Of a stretch of 64,000 bases of DNA, positions 31,292-41,408 are shown one piece after another. This DNA comes from Tritrichomonas musculus (taxonomy: Eukaryota; Parabasalia; Tritrichomonadida; Tritrichomonadidae), in contig JAPFFF010000008.1 in assembly GCA_039105265.1 (NCBI GenBank), positions 2,852,001-2,916,000 of the forward strand, given 5' to 3'. The position numbers and the translations under genes were made by a program. Under the pieces are notes generated by a model that did no database searches, had not been told where the DNA came from, and saw only the letters and a list, made by a program, of their open reading frames with translations. Numbering within the stretch: position 1 is the stretch's first letter; each line of letters begins with the position of its first letter.

Positions 31292-33337
31292 TCAATTTAA
31301 ATTGGTTCTCGTTCTATTCCATAATGTAAATAGATGAAGATATTGCTTCATACCAATTGTTACATTACAAAAATCATCAAATCTTAAATCAGTTGCACAG
31401 CCAGCTGCAATAGTGCACATTGTTTCATATGGGTTTAAATTATCAAGATAACTCTTCCATTTTGGCAGTTTAATATTCATTGTAGCATTAGCTTCAGATG
31501 TTGCAAATAATTGTGAGGGTGAATAAGAATTGATCATTTCAAATCCATTTGTTGTGAACATACTTTCACCAGTATAAATTTCCATTGACGCATGGAACAA
31601 AGATCGATAATAATTTAGCGATTCAAACGCAACTGATGGAACATTATATGAATCTCCGATACTTTTTGCCAAAATTCCTCCAATAGAATGCCCAGTATAA
31701 ATCGTTGTTCCAGTTTTACCTTTAAGTTTGTTAAATATTTCAATATTGAAATCAATGTATCGTGGCGTTACTTGAGTTGAACCAATATATAGAGATAATC
31801 TCTCCGAAAGAATATTTAAGAAACGTGAAAGGAAGAAATCATGAGCGATTGTGTAGAAGGGTACGATGGAACCGTATAATTTGTATAATATGAAATCGTT
31901 AAAGTAATTTTCTAGCAAAAAAGAAATTCCATCTTTATCTATTAAAGCATTAAATGCAACAACCGATAAATTATTGCTAACTTGAACCTGGTAAGCAAAC
32001 GAAATATCGCTTTCATAAAACTCATATGGCTTCACTTGCCCATCAAATAAGTATTTTAATATTTCATTATTTAAAGTTCTGTTTTTAGATTGCCCTAATG
32101 ATGCTATTCCAGCGTATTGAAGTAAATTCATTTCATGTAATTTAGTGTCGCAAATTGCTGCTGGTCGACTAAATAAAACTTTTTTTGAACTGTTAATAAA
32201 GCTTGGATTATAAACGAAATTATCAAGCTGAAACGGCTTGTATCGACAGCTTATCACACTCAGAACAATTACTGCCAAAGCTATAAATACACAATAAAAT
32301 GAAACGACAAAAATCCAAAGTTTTCTAATAAAAGAATGTTTTTCTTTGGTGGCTTGTGAGTCCATGAATATTCCAACAAAATTGAATATCATTAAAAACG
32401 GAATGCTGAACAAATAGAAAATAACCCTAAGAATGTAAGCTGCAATTAATTGCCCAACTTTATAGCTTTTATTTTTGATGAAGGAGTATGTGTTGACGAT
32501 AACATATGTGAATACAAAACCTGAAACAATTAAACCTGGAATCATTTTCACATCAAATGTCAAAGTTTTTGCAGCGGAAGAAAAATGATTAACATCTGAA
32601 TCGTTTATAAAATTCAAATATTCTATCTGATTCATAATACCACATGGATCCATCAAGGACTGTTGGGCATTGCGCTTTTTTGTTTTTGTATTTGAAGCCG
32701 TACTATCATTATTTTCTTCTTCATTTCCTGCTTTTTCGTCAGAATCTGGATTAATATCATCTTTAATTTCATTTATATTATTGAGAGAAAGAGTAACATT
32801 TGCAGGATTGACAAATAAAGAATAAGCTGATTTAAATATAACTTTGAGAAATCCATATACTGGTGGAATACATGAAATAATACCAATATAATAAGAATAA
32901 ACATTTTCATCACTCGAAGTAAAAAGTTCAATAACAAGGAAAGTTCCCAGGAAAAATATGATGCCAATAATTACAATATATTTGATGATATTTATCGTAC
33001 GGCTGCATTTTCCTTTATCAAAATCTGATTTTATCGTATTTTGAATTCCATTAAAACTCAAAACATTCCAAATATTGTTAAAGTATGAAAAAAGGATCTT
33101 GATATTGATACCAAGTGTCAAATGGATAAGTGGTACTGAAAATAAAACCCATAATATAATATTTGCAAATTCAATCCATTGTTTTATAAGTCCACAGGTA
33201 ATAAAAGACACAAAATATGATATTAACATTTGAAGTGAACAGCAAAAGAAGGTCACGAATGCAATATAAGATGTAATAAACAATGTAATGATTAAAATGA
33301 CTGAGACTATTTTGATTAAAATATCCTTAAGGTTCAT
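31292..33337 (-). CDS. Multi-pass membrane protein with lipase-like domain
   Basis: A 681-residue membrane protein. About eight hydrophobic segments can be seen between residues 8 and 365, with a charged loop at about 195-235 (DEKAGNEEENND). The C-terminal 280 residues lack membrane segments and hold an alpha/beta-hydrolase nucleophile elbow TGHSIGGILAK, with Ser near residue 551, as in class 3 (triacylglycerol) lipases. A serine lipase or phospholipase acting at a membrane is the likely role. The fusion of a polytopic membrane part to a lipase part recalls diacylglycerol lipases, which have four N-terminal segments; this protein has more. The aspartate and histidine of the triad cannot be placed with confidence. 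The start is the first ATG, preceded by CCGAGAA. Confidence 0.75.
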   Translation of the reverse strand: MNLKDILIKIVSVILIITLFITSYIAFVTFFCCSLQMLISYFVSFITCGLIKQWIEFANIILWVLFSVPLIHLTLGINIKILFSYFNNIWNVLSFNGIQNTIKSDFDKGKCSRTINIIKYIVIIGIIFFLGTFLVIELFTSSDENVYSYYIGIISCIPPVYGFLKVIFKSAYSLFVNPANVTLSLNNINEIKDDINPDSDEKAGNEEENNDSTASNTKTKKRNAQQSLMDPCGIMNQIEYLNFINDSDVNHFSSAAKTLTFDVKMIPGLIVSGFVFTYVIVNTYSFIKNKSYKVGQLIAAYILRVIFYLFSIPFLMIFNFVGIFMDSQATKEKHSFIRKLWIFVVSFYCVFIALAVIVLSVISCRYKPFQLDNFVYNPSFINSSKKVLFSRPAAICDTKLHEMNLLQYAGIASLGQSKNRTLNNEILKYLFDGQVKPYEFYESDISFAYQVQVSNNLSVVAFNALIDKDGISFLLENYFNDFILYKLYGSIVPFYTIAHDFFLSRFLNILSERLSLYIGSTQVTPRYIDFNIEIFNKLKGKTGTTIYTGHSIGGILAKSIGDSYNVPSVAFESLNYYRSLFHASMEIYTGESMFTTNGFEMINSYSPSQLFATSEANATMNIKLPKWKSYLDNLNPYETMCTIAAGCATDLRFDDFCNVTIGMKQYLHLFTLWNRTRTNLN

Positions 33338-34824
33338 TTCTCGGGATCTTTTTTTTTTTTATAAATGATATTTATTTTTATTATCAATAATTAAAAATAA
33401 TCTTATGAATTTTCTATTTCTAATCAAAATAATTTGAAATATTTTCAATTAAATAAACCATAATTTATTAAAAAGTTTTCACTGATACGGATGCCGATAA
33501 GATTGTATATTCAAAATATTATTTCGAAAATATCATCCTATAAAACTATTTTTTACGTTATATTCATAAATAATTAAATGTTTTAAGATTTGTTTAAAAC
33601 ATTTGTTTCTGAAAAACAAGCTAAAAAAAAACTAATCTAAGAATCTATATTTAAAAAAAAAGATTTTTATCCACAATAAAAATGCTTTATTTATGATTTA
33701 TATGCCAAATTAATATACAAATATCTTTATATTCAAATTATATCACAAGATTCTCTATGAAATCAACAAATATGAAATCAATTCCCTATATTATTTCAGG
33801 AAACTAATCATTATACATGCTATTCTCAAGTATGTTGTATTTTATTTTAAGTTTTTCAATTTTAAATAATATTTGTGAATCTTTTTCAATTGTTGATTGA
33901 ATAATATTATTTATTATATAATATTTTCTCCATAATAATGAATAATACGACTTAAAGTAATATGAATTGGAAAAATAATTTAATTATTCATATTAATTAA
34001 AATCTTATTTTCAAAATCACGATATTATTTGTGAACAATGAAATTAAATCAATGGATTATCTAAGAAATAAGATTATCATAAGTCAAGATATGAATTGGT
34101 ATAAATACAAGATTTTTTCAAAACCGAATGGTTGATATGATATTAAAATTTAATAAAATAGGATAATTTTTTTATAACAAAGACAATAAAAGGATAAAAA
34201 AGATAATATGATTAATAATAATAATAATAATAAAAATACACAAAAGCAAAAAAAGTATAAAAAAAAGCATCTTGCATAATAAAATCAAAATAGAAAACAA
34301 AAACAGCAAAACTCAAAATTATGATTAATTCATAATAATGATATTAAAGGAGAAAAAGCAACTGCTGGAAAAAGAAAAAGAAAACTGATAATCTTTTTTT
34401 TATTATCAAAAAGTTTCTTATCAAAAACATAAAAGGTTTATAGAATTTTGAAAGCTTTTTTATTATAGCAAGATGCTTTTTTCATCATATTTATAAAGTA
34501 TAAATAAAGAATACAATTTTAATTTCAGGATCCAACGATTTTAATTGACAAACAATGCTTTTTTAAAAGAGACATCGTAATAATATTTGGATGCTTTGGT
34601 TTCATCGAAAAAACAATGGGACTTTTTGAATTTATGCGATAATGATTGAATGCATCGTTCATTCAAATAATTTCCAAATAATCAATTCAAAATTGAATAG
34701 AATAATTTATAGTAATTTTCAATTTCAAAATCAATTCAATAGAAAAAAAATTAAAAAAAATGCTTAAGTTAATTATAAAAATAAATAAATAAATAATAAA
34801 AAAAAAAGTATGGTTTATGATTAT
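33338..34824. other. 1.5-kb A+T-rich spacer with an inverted repeat
   Basis: No gene was recognised. AAAAAAGCATCTTGC (about 34260) recurs as its complement (about 34468) with further matching to TAATAAAA, making arms of about 24 bp around 180 bp. This may be another MITE, but no target duplication is clear. Confidence 0.4.
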
Positions 34825-35472
34825 TTAGCAACCACAGCCTCCACCTGTGATATTTGGAAGTTCATCAGCAATTTCGGTAAGTGTTGGTTCATTTTCTTGT
34901 GGTAAAACGGTTTTAGAACCTCCTTTTGTTTGAAGTTTACCTGACTTTACTAAATCAAATAATCCGTGGGCAATTCTTTCGAAAGTTTCACGAATATTTT
35001 GTCCAGTAAGTGCAGATGTTTCTAAATATGAGAGCATATTATCCTTTGCGAATTGTTCTGCAACATCTGGTTGAATTTGCCTCTTATTTTCAAGATCAAC
35101 TTTATTTCCAACAAGAAGTATAAGAGCATTTGGATCTGCAAGTTGACGGAACTGCTGCAACCAGAAGGTTAATTCATTGAATGAAGCTTGTTCTGTTGTA
35201 TCAAACACAAGAACGCAGCCACAAGCATTTCGGAAATAGGTTTTGGCAACAGATTTGTATGTTTCTTGACCAGCAGTATCCCAAAGTTCAAGTTGGACAA
35301 TATAATCTTTGATGGTGAATTGATATGGACGATAATCAACACCAACAGTTGTTTTTGTTTGCTCTGAGAAAGATCCGTTGATAAGCTGATCAACCATGGC
35401 AGTTTTGCCGCATCCAGCTGAGCCAATTACGCAAATTTTAAATTTGTAGTCTGGGTCGGGAAATGATGACAT
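34825..35472 (-). CDS. Rab-family small GTPase
   Basis: A 215-residue Rab GTPase when read from the ATG at 35472; an upstream in-frame ATG would add 16 hydrophobic residues that Rabs do not have. All nucleotide motifs are intact: GSAGCGKT (17-24), switch-I Thr42, WDTAGQE (64-70), NKVD (123-126) and ETSAL (151-155). The C-terminus GGGCGC carries the double-cysteine prenylation signal for geranylgeranylation by Rab GGTase, so it cycles between cytosol and a membrane. The effector region TVGVDYRPYQF places it in the Rab rather than Ras or Rho group; the exact Rab class cannot be settled by eye. Trichomonads have greatly expanded Rab families, so this may be lineage-specific. Confidence 0.95.
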   Translation of the reverse strand: MSSFPDPDYKFKICVIGSAGCGKTAMVDQLINGSFSEQTKTTVGVDYRPYQFTIKDYIVQLELWDTAGQETYKSVAKTYFRNACGCVLVFDTTEQASFNELTFWLQQFRQLADPNALILLVGNKVDLENKRQIQPDVAEQFAKDNMLSYLETSALTGQNIRETFERIAHGLFDLVKSGKLQTKGGSKTVLPQENEPTLTEIADELPNITGGGCGC

Positions 35473-36166
35473 TTGGTGTCCTTGATATATAATGAAAAAT
35501 AAATTCTTAAAGATACACAATTTTTTGAATAGCGATCATTTGTGTATTCGAAAGAATTAGTTTACAAACTTCACTTTTTAAAAGGTAGGAATTTATACAA
35601 ATAAAATGATAGGTCAAAAAGGGTAAAAAAGGGTATTATAAATTGAGTTATCATTTATCAGAAAAAGTGAGAATGAAAATCTTATTTTCAATTAGCTTGA
35701 ACTTTTTGTCTATTTTAACGTCCACCTTTACAAATTCAAAGGCACGATCATTTATTCAGAAATAAAACTGAATTTAGGCTTTTTGGATATCCTCTAAATG
35801 CACCAATTTATCATTAATTTATTAGTATTGCAATAATAATTCACATATTTCTAATTGTTTTTTCCTAAACTAAAATTGATTTTTATGAATAAAAAAAAAA
35901 ATTTATTCAATATTGCTTTATCAAGTGTTATTATTTCAATTATTTAATGCATCATGGAGAAAAATTTGCCATTTTCATTAAAACCAATTCATATCAACTT
36001 AAATCATAAAAATATAATCCAAAATTGTTCCTATATTATATAATCTGACTAGTCTCGCCATAACAAAATATGTGGGCTTCATAAATATGATAAATTTATA
36101 TATAAATGATTATCTCTCATTTTCTCAAATGAAAATCCGTTTTTAAATAAACGGTAATCAATAAAT
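35473..36166. other. Upstream region of divergent genes
   Basis: About 690 bp between the divergent Rab and acidic LRR genes. AAACGGTAATC just before the ATG at 36167 is close to a Myb-type core but not a full match. Nothing else was recognised. Confidence 0.4.
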
Positions 36167-37756
36167 ATGAGCAAGTATATTTTAAGTTCTCCAACAAAAA
36201 CAAAAAAAGACAAAAATACAAAGACAAAAAAAATTCCACGACCTGTCATTAGTTATATTTCAGAAAATTATGATTCGTTTAGCAAATTAGAAATAAATCC
36301 AGATACTCAGGATATTGATCTAACAGACAATTTTATTGAAAATTTTGTTGGTTTACCTTATTTAAAATATTTAACAAATCTCAATCTAGATGATAATCCT
36401 ATTATTTCTTTTGAAGGAGCACTTAATCTTCCAAGTTTAATTTGGCTTTCAATGAAAAACACACCTATTTCAAGAAATAGATACTTCAAAATTATTTGTA
36501 TCATTGCATTTGGTCCACAATTAGGAACAATTAATAATGAACCTGTAACAGATTCAATGAGAGAAAAAGCTAAAATATTAAAAAAGCCATTACTTCCATA
36601 CATGAAACGCGGTTTTATGATTTCAAACTTTAAACCACTTCGTCTTTCTAATTTTCAAACAAGAAAAATCATATGTAATCCAAATCAAGATCTCATTGAC
36701 GCTGTTTCATCAATGATATATACTCCTCCATCCGAAAAATCTCCTTTATCATCGCCTTCAAAAGGAGAAGAAAAAAGGGCAACTGTTTCAACAATGATTA
36801 ATATTCTTAAAAACAGTGAGAATATTAATGAGATTATACCAACAAGCATGATTAAATTTGTTATTAAACAAATTCAAACAATTAGAAATCGTTTTAACAA
36901 TGATATAATTGATGACAATGAGGATATTGAAATTAATAACAAAAGAAAGGAAGAAAAAAATGAAAACCCCAGTGATATAAATTTTGAAATAGAAGAAGAG
37001 GAAGAAATTAGTAATAAAGAGCTAATAAAAAATAAACAAATTGAAAATAGTAATGATAAAGAAGAAGAAGAAGAAGAAAGCGATAATAGCATTAAATTAA
37101 ACCTGAAAGAAATTCATGATGATCAAAACAATGAAGTTCATGAAAGGAATATTATTATTGATAACAAAGTTACTGAAGAAGAAGAAAAATCAGATGATAA
37201 AAATAGAGAGGAAAGTAAAAAAGAAACTGAAGAAAATAAAATAATCGATCTAAATCAAGAAGAAGAAGAAAAAAACGAAAAAGAAATTGACTCCAATAAG
37301 GAAACACCAAATAACGAAAAAGAAAGCGATTCAAATAAAGATGATAACATATCTAATTCTGAAAGCAAAAATGAATCAAATTTAGAAGAAAAGGAAGAAG
37401 GTATTCTTAATAATAATAATAATGATAGTAATTCAGATAAAGAAGATACAAACGAAAATGAAGTTGTTAGTAAATCTAGCTCTAGATCTAACTCTGGATC
37501 AAGTTCCAGTGATGATGAAAAAGAAAAAGAAAGTAGAAGTCAAAGTAATAGTAGAAGCCAAAGTGAAAGCGAAAGCCACAGTCGCAGTGAAAGTCAAAGT
37601 GAAAGCAAGAAAGAGAAAAAAGAAGAAGAAGAAAATAAAGAGAAAAATGATGATGCCAGTAGTTCTAGTGGAAGTAAGAGAGAAGGCAACAGTCACTCAG
37701 AAAATGAAGAGGAAGAAAAAAATACTGAAAATGATGAAAGTAAAGATGACGAATAA
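36167..37756 (+). CDS. LRR protein with long acidic and Ser-rich tail
   Basis: A 529-residue protein. Residues 40-135 hold about four short leucine-rich repeats (IDLTDNFIENF, LTNLNLDDNPI, LIWLSMKNTPI) capped by a segment (RNRYFKIICIIAFGPQLGTI) that resembles the LRR-cap of U2A'-type proteins. Residues 225-529 are extremely rich in Glu, Asp, Asn and Lys, with an Arg/Ser/Glu stretch at about 440-485 (SRSNSRSQSESESHSRSESQ). The tail must be disordered and strongly negative. U2A'-like LRR caps suggest RNA-protein or axonemal complexes, and an RS-like stretch is common in splicing factors, but no RNA-binding domain is present. I infer a scaffold and leave the function open. Confidence 0.75.
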   Translation: MSKYILSSPTKTKKDKNTKTKKIPRPVISYISENYDSFSKLEINPDTQDIDLTDNFIENFVGLPYLKYLTNLNLDDNPIISFEGALNLPSLIWLSMKNTPISRNRYFKIICIIAFGPQLGTINNEPVTDSMREKAKILKKPLLPYMKRGFMISNFKPLRLSNFQTRKIICNPNQDLIDAVSSMIYTPPSEKSPLSSPSKGEEKRATVSTMINILKNSENINEIIPTSMIKFVIKQIQTIRNRFNNDIIDDNEDIEINNKRKEEKNENPSDINFEIEEEEEISNKELIKNKQIENSNDKEEEEEESDNSIKLNLKEIHDDQNNEVHERNIIIDNKVTEEEEKSDDKNREESKKETEENKIIDLNQEEEEKNEKEIDSNKETPNNEKESDSNKDDNISNSESKNESNLEEKEEGILNNNNNDSNSDKEDTNENEVVSKSSSRSNSGSSSSDDEKEKESRSQSNSRSQSESESHSRSESQSESKKEKKEEEENKEKNDDASSSSGSKREGNSHSENEEEEKNTENDESKDDE

Positions 37757-38130
37757 TTTGACTGAGGAAATTGAATTATATAATTTGTGAAATTTTTATT
37801 AATTAATTAATTTATAGATCAAATAATATTTGCACAGAGTTTTGTAACTAATTAATTTATTTTGTTGTTATTTTATAAAATATTTTATGCTCACGGAAAT
37901 AATTATTTTTTTTTTTTGTTTTGTTTTGACTTCAGAAAAGAATATTCTTTTTTTCTAGAGATGAGAAGTCATATGAAGGATTATTTCATCGATTAACCTT
38001 TATTTGAAATTATTAAATAAAATGAGATGCTATATTGGTTTTCTGGACTTATTGTAAAAACATTACTTTGATCAGCAATTTATTTTTAAAAACTTAATAG
38101 ATGGAAAAAGGTTAGAAAATACTTTATTAT
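37757..38130. other. Spacer between convergent genes
   Basis: A 374-bp spacer containing TTAATTAATTAATTTA near 37798 and a long T run near 37905. It probably holds the 3' ends of both genes, and nothing else was seen. Confidence 0.4.
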
Positions 38131-39120
38131 TTATTTAAGAAACCTAAGTTTTCCGATATCTGCATCAGTACGATTTCCATGAATTGTAATCTTTGAAAGA
38201 GCTTCTTCAATTTGTTGGTACTCTTCTGGTGTCAACTCATGGAGTGATGCTTCAATATTTTCTTTGATTCGAGCATCTGTTCGTGATCCAGGAATTGAAA
38301 CAATATTATCTCCCTTTGCCATAATCCAAGCAAGTGAAACTTGAGCGGGAGTACAATTCTTATCAGCTGCAATCTTTTTCAGAAGATCAAGTAAAGCTTG
38401 GTTTTTCTTGACATTTTCTGGATCAAAACGAGTAATAACACGTCTAACATCATCACCTGAATATTTAGTTTCTGCAGTGTACTTTCCTGAAAGGAAACCA
38501 CTGGCAAGAGGAGAAAATGGAACAAATCCGATATTAAGTTCTTTGCAAACAGGAATAACTTCCTTTTCATACATTCTTTCCATAATTGAATATTCATTTT
38601 GAACTGCAGTAAGTGGAGTTACTGAGTGAGCTCTGCGAATCTGATCTGCATCTGCTTGAGAAACTCCCCAACCTTTGATTTTTCCTTCCTTTATAAGTTC
38701 TCCCATTGCCCAGGCAACATCTTCAATTTTAGAATCAACTACACGATGCCAGTAATAAAGATCTACATAATCAGTTCGAAGTAACTTTAGAGAGCGGTCC
38801 AATTTTTTCCTTACTTCTGCAAGAATTCCTTCCTTTGAATCATTTCCGAAATACATGAATTTTGTAGCAAGGACACATTTGTCTCGAACTGATTCAAGAG
38901 CTTCACCAACGAGTGCTTCATTATGTCCATTTTCATAAACTTCTGCTGTATCAAAAAATGTGTATCCATCATGATAAGCTTTACGAAGTAGTCTGATTGA
39001 TTCATCATGACTTGGGATCGCACCATATCCATGCGAAAGACCCATTGCTCCATAACCAATAGCAGAAACTTTTAAATCTCTGATCATTCTGGTTGGCATT
39101 TTAGCACATTCGGTCCACAT
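38131..39120 (-). CDS. Aldo/keto reductase, bacterial type
   Basis: A 329-residue NADPH-dependent oxidoreductase of the aldo/keto reductase superfamily, a TIM barrel that reduces aldehydes and ketones. The catalytic tetrad is complete: Asp57 and Tyr62 in FFDTAEVYENG, Lys87 in LATKF, His125 in YYWHRVV. C-terminal cofactor residues SIPGSRTDARIKENI are present. The sequence pattern (KGWGVSQADADQIRRAHSVT, GFVPFSPLASGFLSGKY) is that of bacterial AKR enzymes rather than the human AKR1 type. Acquisition from a prokaryote is likely and is a known source of trichomonad metabolic genes. An initiator-like TCATT 13 nt before the first ATG supports that start over Met8. A TA-flanked inverted-repeat element begins only 74 bp upstream, so its end lies within the promoter region. 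Confidence 0.92.
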   Translation of the reverse strand: MWTECAKMPTRMIRDLKVSAIGYGAMGLSHGYGAIPSHDESIRLLRKAYHDGYTFFDTAEVYENGHNEALVGEALESVRDKCVLATKFMYFGNDSKEGILAEVRKKLDRSLKLLRTDYVDLYYWHRVVDSKIEDVAWAMGELIKEGKIKGWGVSQADADQIRRAHSVTPLTAVQNEYSIMERMYEKEVIPVCKELNIGFVPFSPLASGFLSGKYTAETKYSGDDVRRVITRFDPENVKKNQALLDLLKKIAADKNCTPAQVSLAWIMAKGDNIVSIPGSRTDARIKENIEASLHELTPEEYQQIEEALSKITIHGNRTDADIGKLRFLK

Positions 39121-39130
39121 TTTAAATAAA

Positions 39131-39135
39131 AATGA
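39131..39135 (-). promoter_or_regulatory. Initiator-like element of the aldo/keto reductase
   Basis: On the minus strand this reads TCATT, giving a 13-nt leader to the ATG at 39120. It lies 59 bp from the end of the neighbouring mobile element. Confidence 0.55.
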
Positions 39136-39194
39136 AGTAAAAAATATTGATTTAAAATATATAGAAAAAGTTGCTTACGATAGTGAACTTTTTA

Positions 39195-40098
39195 TACCGT
39201 CGTTATGAGATTCTCATACTCATTCAATTAATCTCAGACATTTTTGAATGATTATTCATTTTTTGAATGAATTTATTCAAATAATTCAATTTTTTGTTTA
39301 GTTTTTATTTATTATTTTCAGTAATAGTATTTTTTTTTACAGGAATATGATTTTAAAATGGTATATTGATATAATATAATATTTTTTTTTTGGATATTAT
39401 TTGAGAAAACTCATTTAAAAATTGAGAAGAAAAATCATATAGGGCATTGAAAGTTCCTAAACACAACTTTTCGGGTTAGATATCCATTAATATTAAAATA
39501 TACAATGGTTTAAAAATAAAACTAATGATAAAATTAATAAAGTATATTATCTTTATTTAAAAATCTTCTTTTTTTTAATTTCTACTATGGATGCTAATTG
39601 TGCAAGTTTTTCATTTTTACTAGCCAAATATGTTTCATTGGCCATTAATAACGTTTTGCTGCTATTCTTGTGTCATTTTATCAAAACATCTATGAAATTT
39701 GGGATTATTTTAGAAATTTGTTTTTCATATTGAAGCTTAAAAAAGCTTGGATTGCCAATGATCACATCTATCTTTGATCTAATTCCTAATGTTGAACCTG
39801 ACGTCGCTTTCTGAGCACTGGATTGCTAATGAACGATGAATCTTTTAGTCTAGTACAAATATTGAAATGAAGTAATAATTTTCAAAGGAAATGATCGCTA
39901 AATTGAGAACTTCGGATCGAAAATTGAATAGTTTATGAGTTTTTGATCACAGACATTATTGAGAGGATTTATTTAAAATTTACAAAAATTTGAATTAATT
40001 CACAAAAAAAATTAAGATATTTTTCTCTTTTTCAATGTGTTTTCTCAAAAAATGTCTGAGAATATTCAATCATGTCTGAGATTCTCATAATTACGGTA
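39195..40098. mobile_element. 904-bp TA-flanked inverted-repeat element
   Basis: Inverted arms of about 50 bp begin TACCGT and share TTATGAGA, ATTCAAT or ATTGAAT, and CTCAGACATTTTT with a few changes. TA lies outside both ends (39193-39194 and 40099-40100). CTCAGACAT-type repeats occur twice in the right arm. The element carries a decayed coding stretch on the minus strand. A Tc1/mariner-type target site is clear, but the superfamily of the coding part is not. Confidence 0.7.
39553..39825 (-). pseudogene. Decayed coding stretch, possibly methyltransferase-like
   Basis: A minus-strand frame of about 90 codons with one internal TGA (about 39675) and natural-looking composition. It reads SKIDVIIGNPSFFKLQYEKQ, then IIPNFIDVLIK, the stop, and KTLLMANETYLASKNEKLAQ. 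IIGNPSFFK is close to the D/N-P-P-Y/F motif IV of N6-adenine DNA methyltransferases, and the LLMANETYLASK strand sits where such enzymes have a LIMPKNFL-like strand. The match is only suggestive. It lies wholly inside the 904-bp TIR element, so it is probably cargo or a transposon gene rather than a host gene. Confidence 0.35.
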
Positions 40099-40100
40099 TA

Positions 40101-41388
40101 TTAAAAATCGTATTTTTTTAATTCAATTTTCTCTCAATTTCGTATTTTTTAAAATTCTGGTAAATTTTTTTCCGTAAATCATGACACGAAAATTCCAAAA
40201 ATTTCGTAAATCAAAACACGCCATAGTAGAACCTTTATTTTTAAGTGTAAATTGGATAAAAAGTAATAAAAGCATAAAAAAAGGATGATTTTAAGCAATT
40301 TTAAAGATTTATTAAAAGTTTTTCGATAAAAATAAGGCAACAATATCATCAATATTAATGATCATAAAATTCGCCATCTTTGAGTAATTCGAGTGTATTT
40401 CAAAAACTATCTTTATTTTAGAAATCAATAAATCATTTCGGAAATGTTATATGAAAAAATTATGAATTAACAAACCGGCTATTGAATTTACTGAATGGAA
40501 ATATGATTTAATTTATTTGAAAAAGTTCAGAAATGAATAGAAAAAGTAAGAATCATTTATTTTGTTCTAAAGTTCACATAATTTTATATAAAATTAGAAG
40601 TGTGGACACGGTGAAATGAAATAGATTATCCCCAAAAATTGGTATGCAATCATTATTTTTTATAAGGAATAAAAATATATTAATTTTATTAAATAATATT
40701 TCGCCAATGGAACAGTGGAGAATTACATTTATTTTTCAGAGAGAAAAAAAATGATCTCTTATTTTAGCATTGCGTTTTCATGTGTGGTGCATATGTCATG
40801 ATAGCTGTTTTTTAACGGATGATTTAAATTTGTTTTTTTGATATCAACATCTAGTATCTCGACTTAAAGGTAGATTTATACAAATATTCAAATATTATAA
40901 AATAATATGCAATAAGTATATTATATATTTGTTCTTATATTTCAAAAGATATAAATGTTTTAATATTTCAAAATTTAAGTGAACTCCGTAATCAAATTAA
41001 AATATTTATTTCTTTCAGATACTTGAGTTACTCAAGTTGAGATTTCGATGGACTTGCACAAGCCAAATAATTTTGAAAAAAAAAAACTAGAATGATTAAG
41101 TGAAAGAATATGATTTTATACACCAAAAATTTTAGCTGAAAAATAAATAGTCAATCAACTCAATTTAGGCCGAATTTTTAATTTCAATTTTTTAAATTGA
41201 ATTTAGATTTCTGATTAATATCCCAAAAGAATTAAAAATAAATATAAACAATTTTTATTAAATAGTAATATACATCTATAATATTAAATATATTCATATA
41301 AATAAATAATTAAATTTTTATAATTTGTAATATATTTATATATATTTAAAAATTTATTTTGAATAATCAGAAAATTTTAAATAGCATA
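40101..41388. other. A+T-rich spacer upstream of the Hsp110 gene
   Basis: No gene or clear repeat was recognised in about 1.3 kb. The final 400 bases are nearly pure A/T. Confidence 0.4.
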
Positions 41389-41393
41389 TCATT
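41389..41393 (+). promoter_or_regulatory. Initiator-like element of the Hsp110 gene
   Basis: TCATT fits TCAYW and gives an 18-nt leader to the ATG at 41409. Confidence 0.5.
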
Positions 41394-41408
41394 TTTTTAT
41401 AAATTCTA

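Noticed and set aside
35473-35520. 16-residue extension of the Rab gene
   Set aside because: Rab proteins do not carry it, and the downstream ATG gives a normal-length protein.
37422-37790. Lys/Val-rich frame overlapping the acidic tail of the LRR gene
   Set aside because: It is a shifted reading of GAA/AGT repeats, with simple composition.
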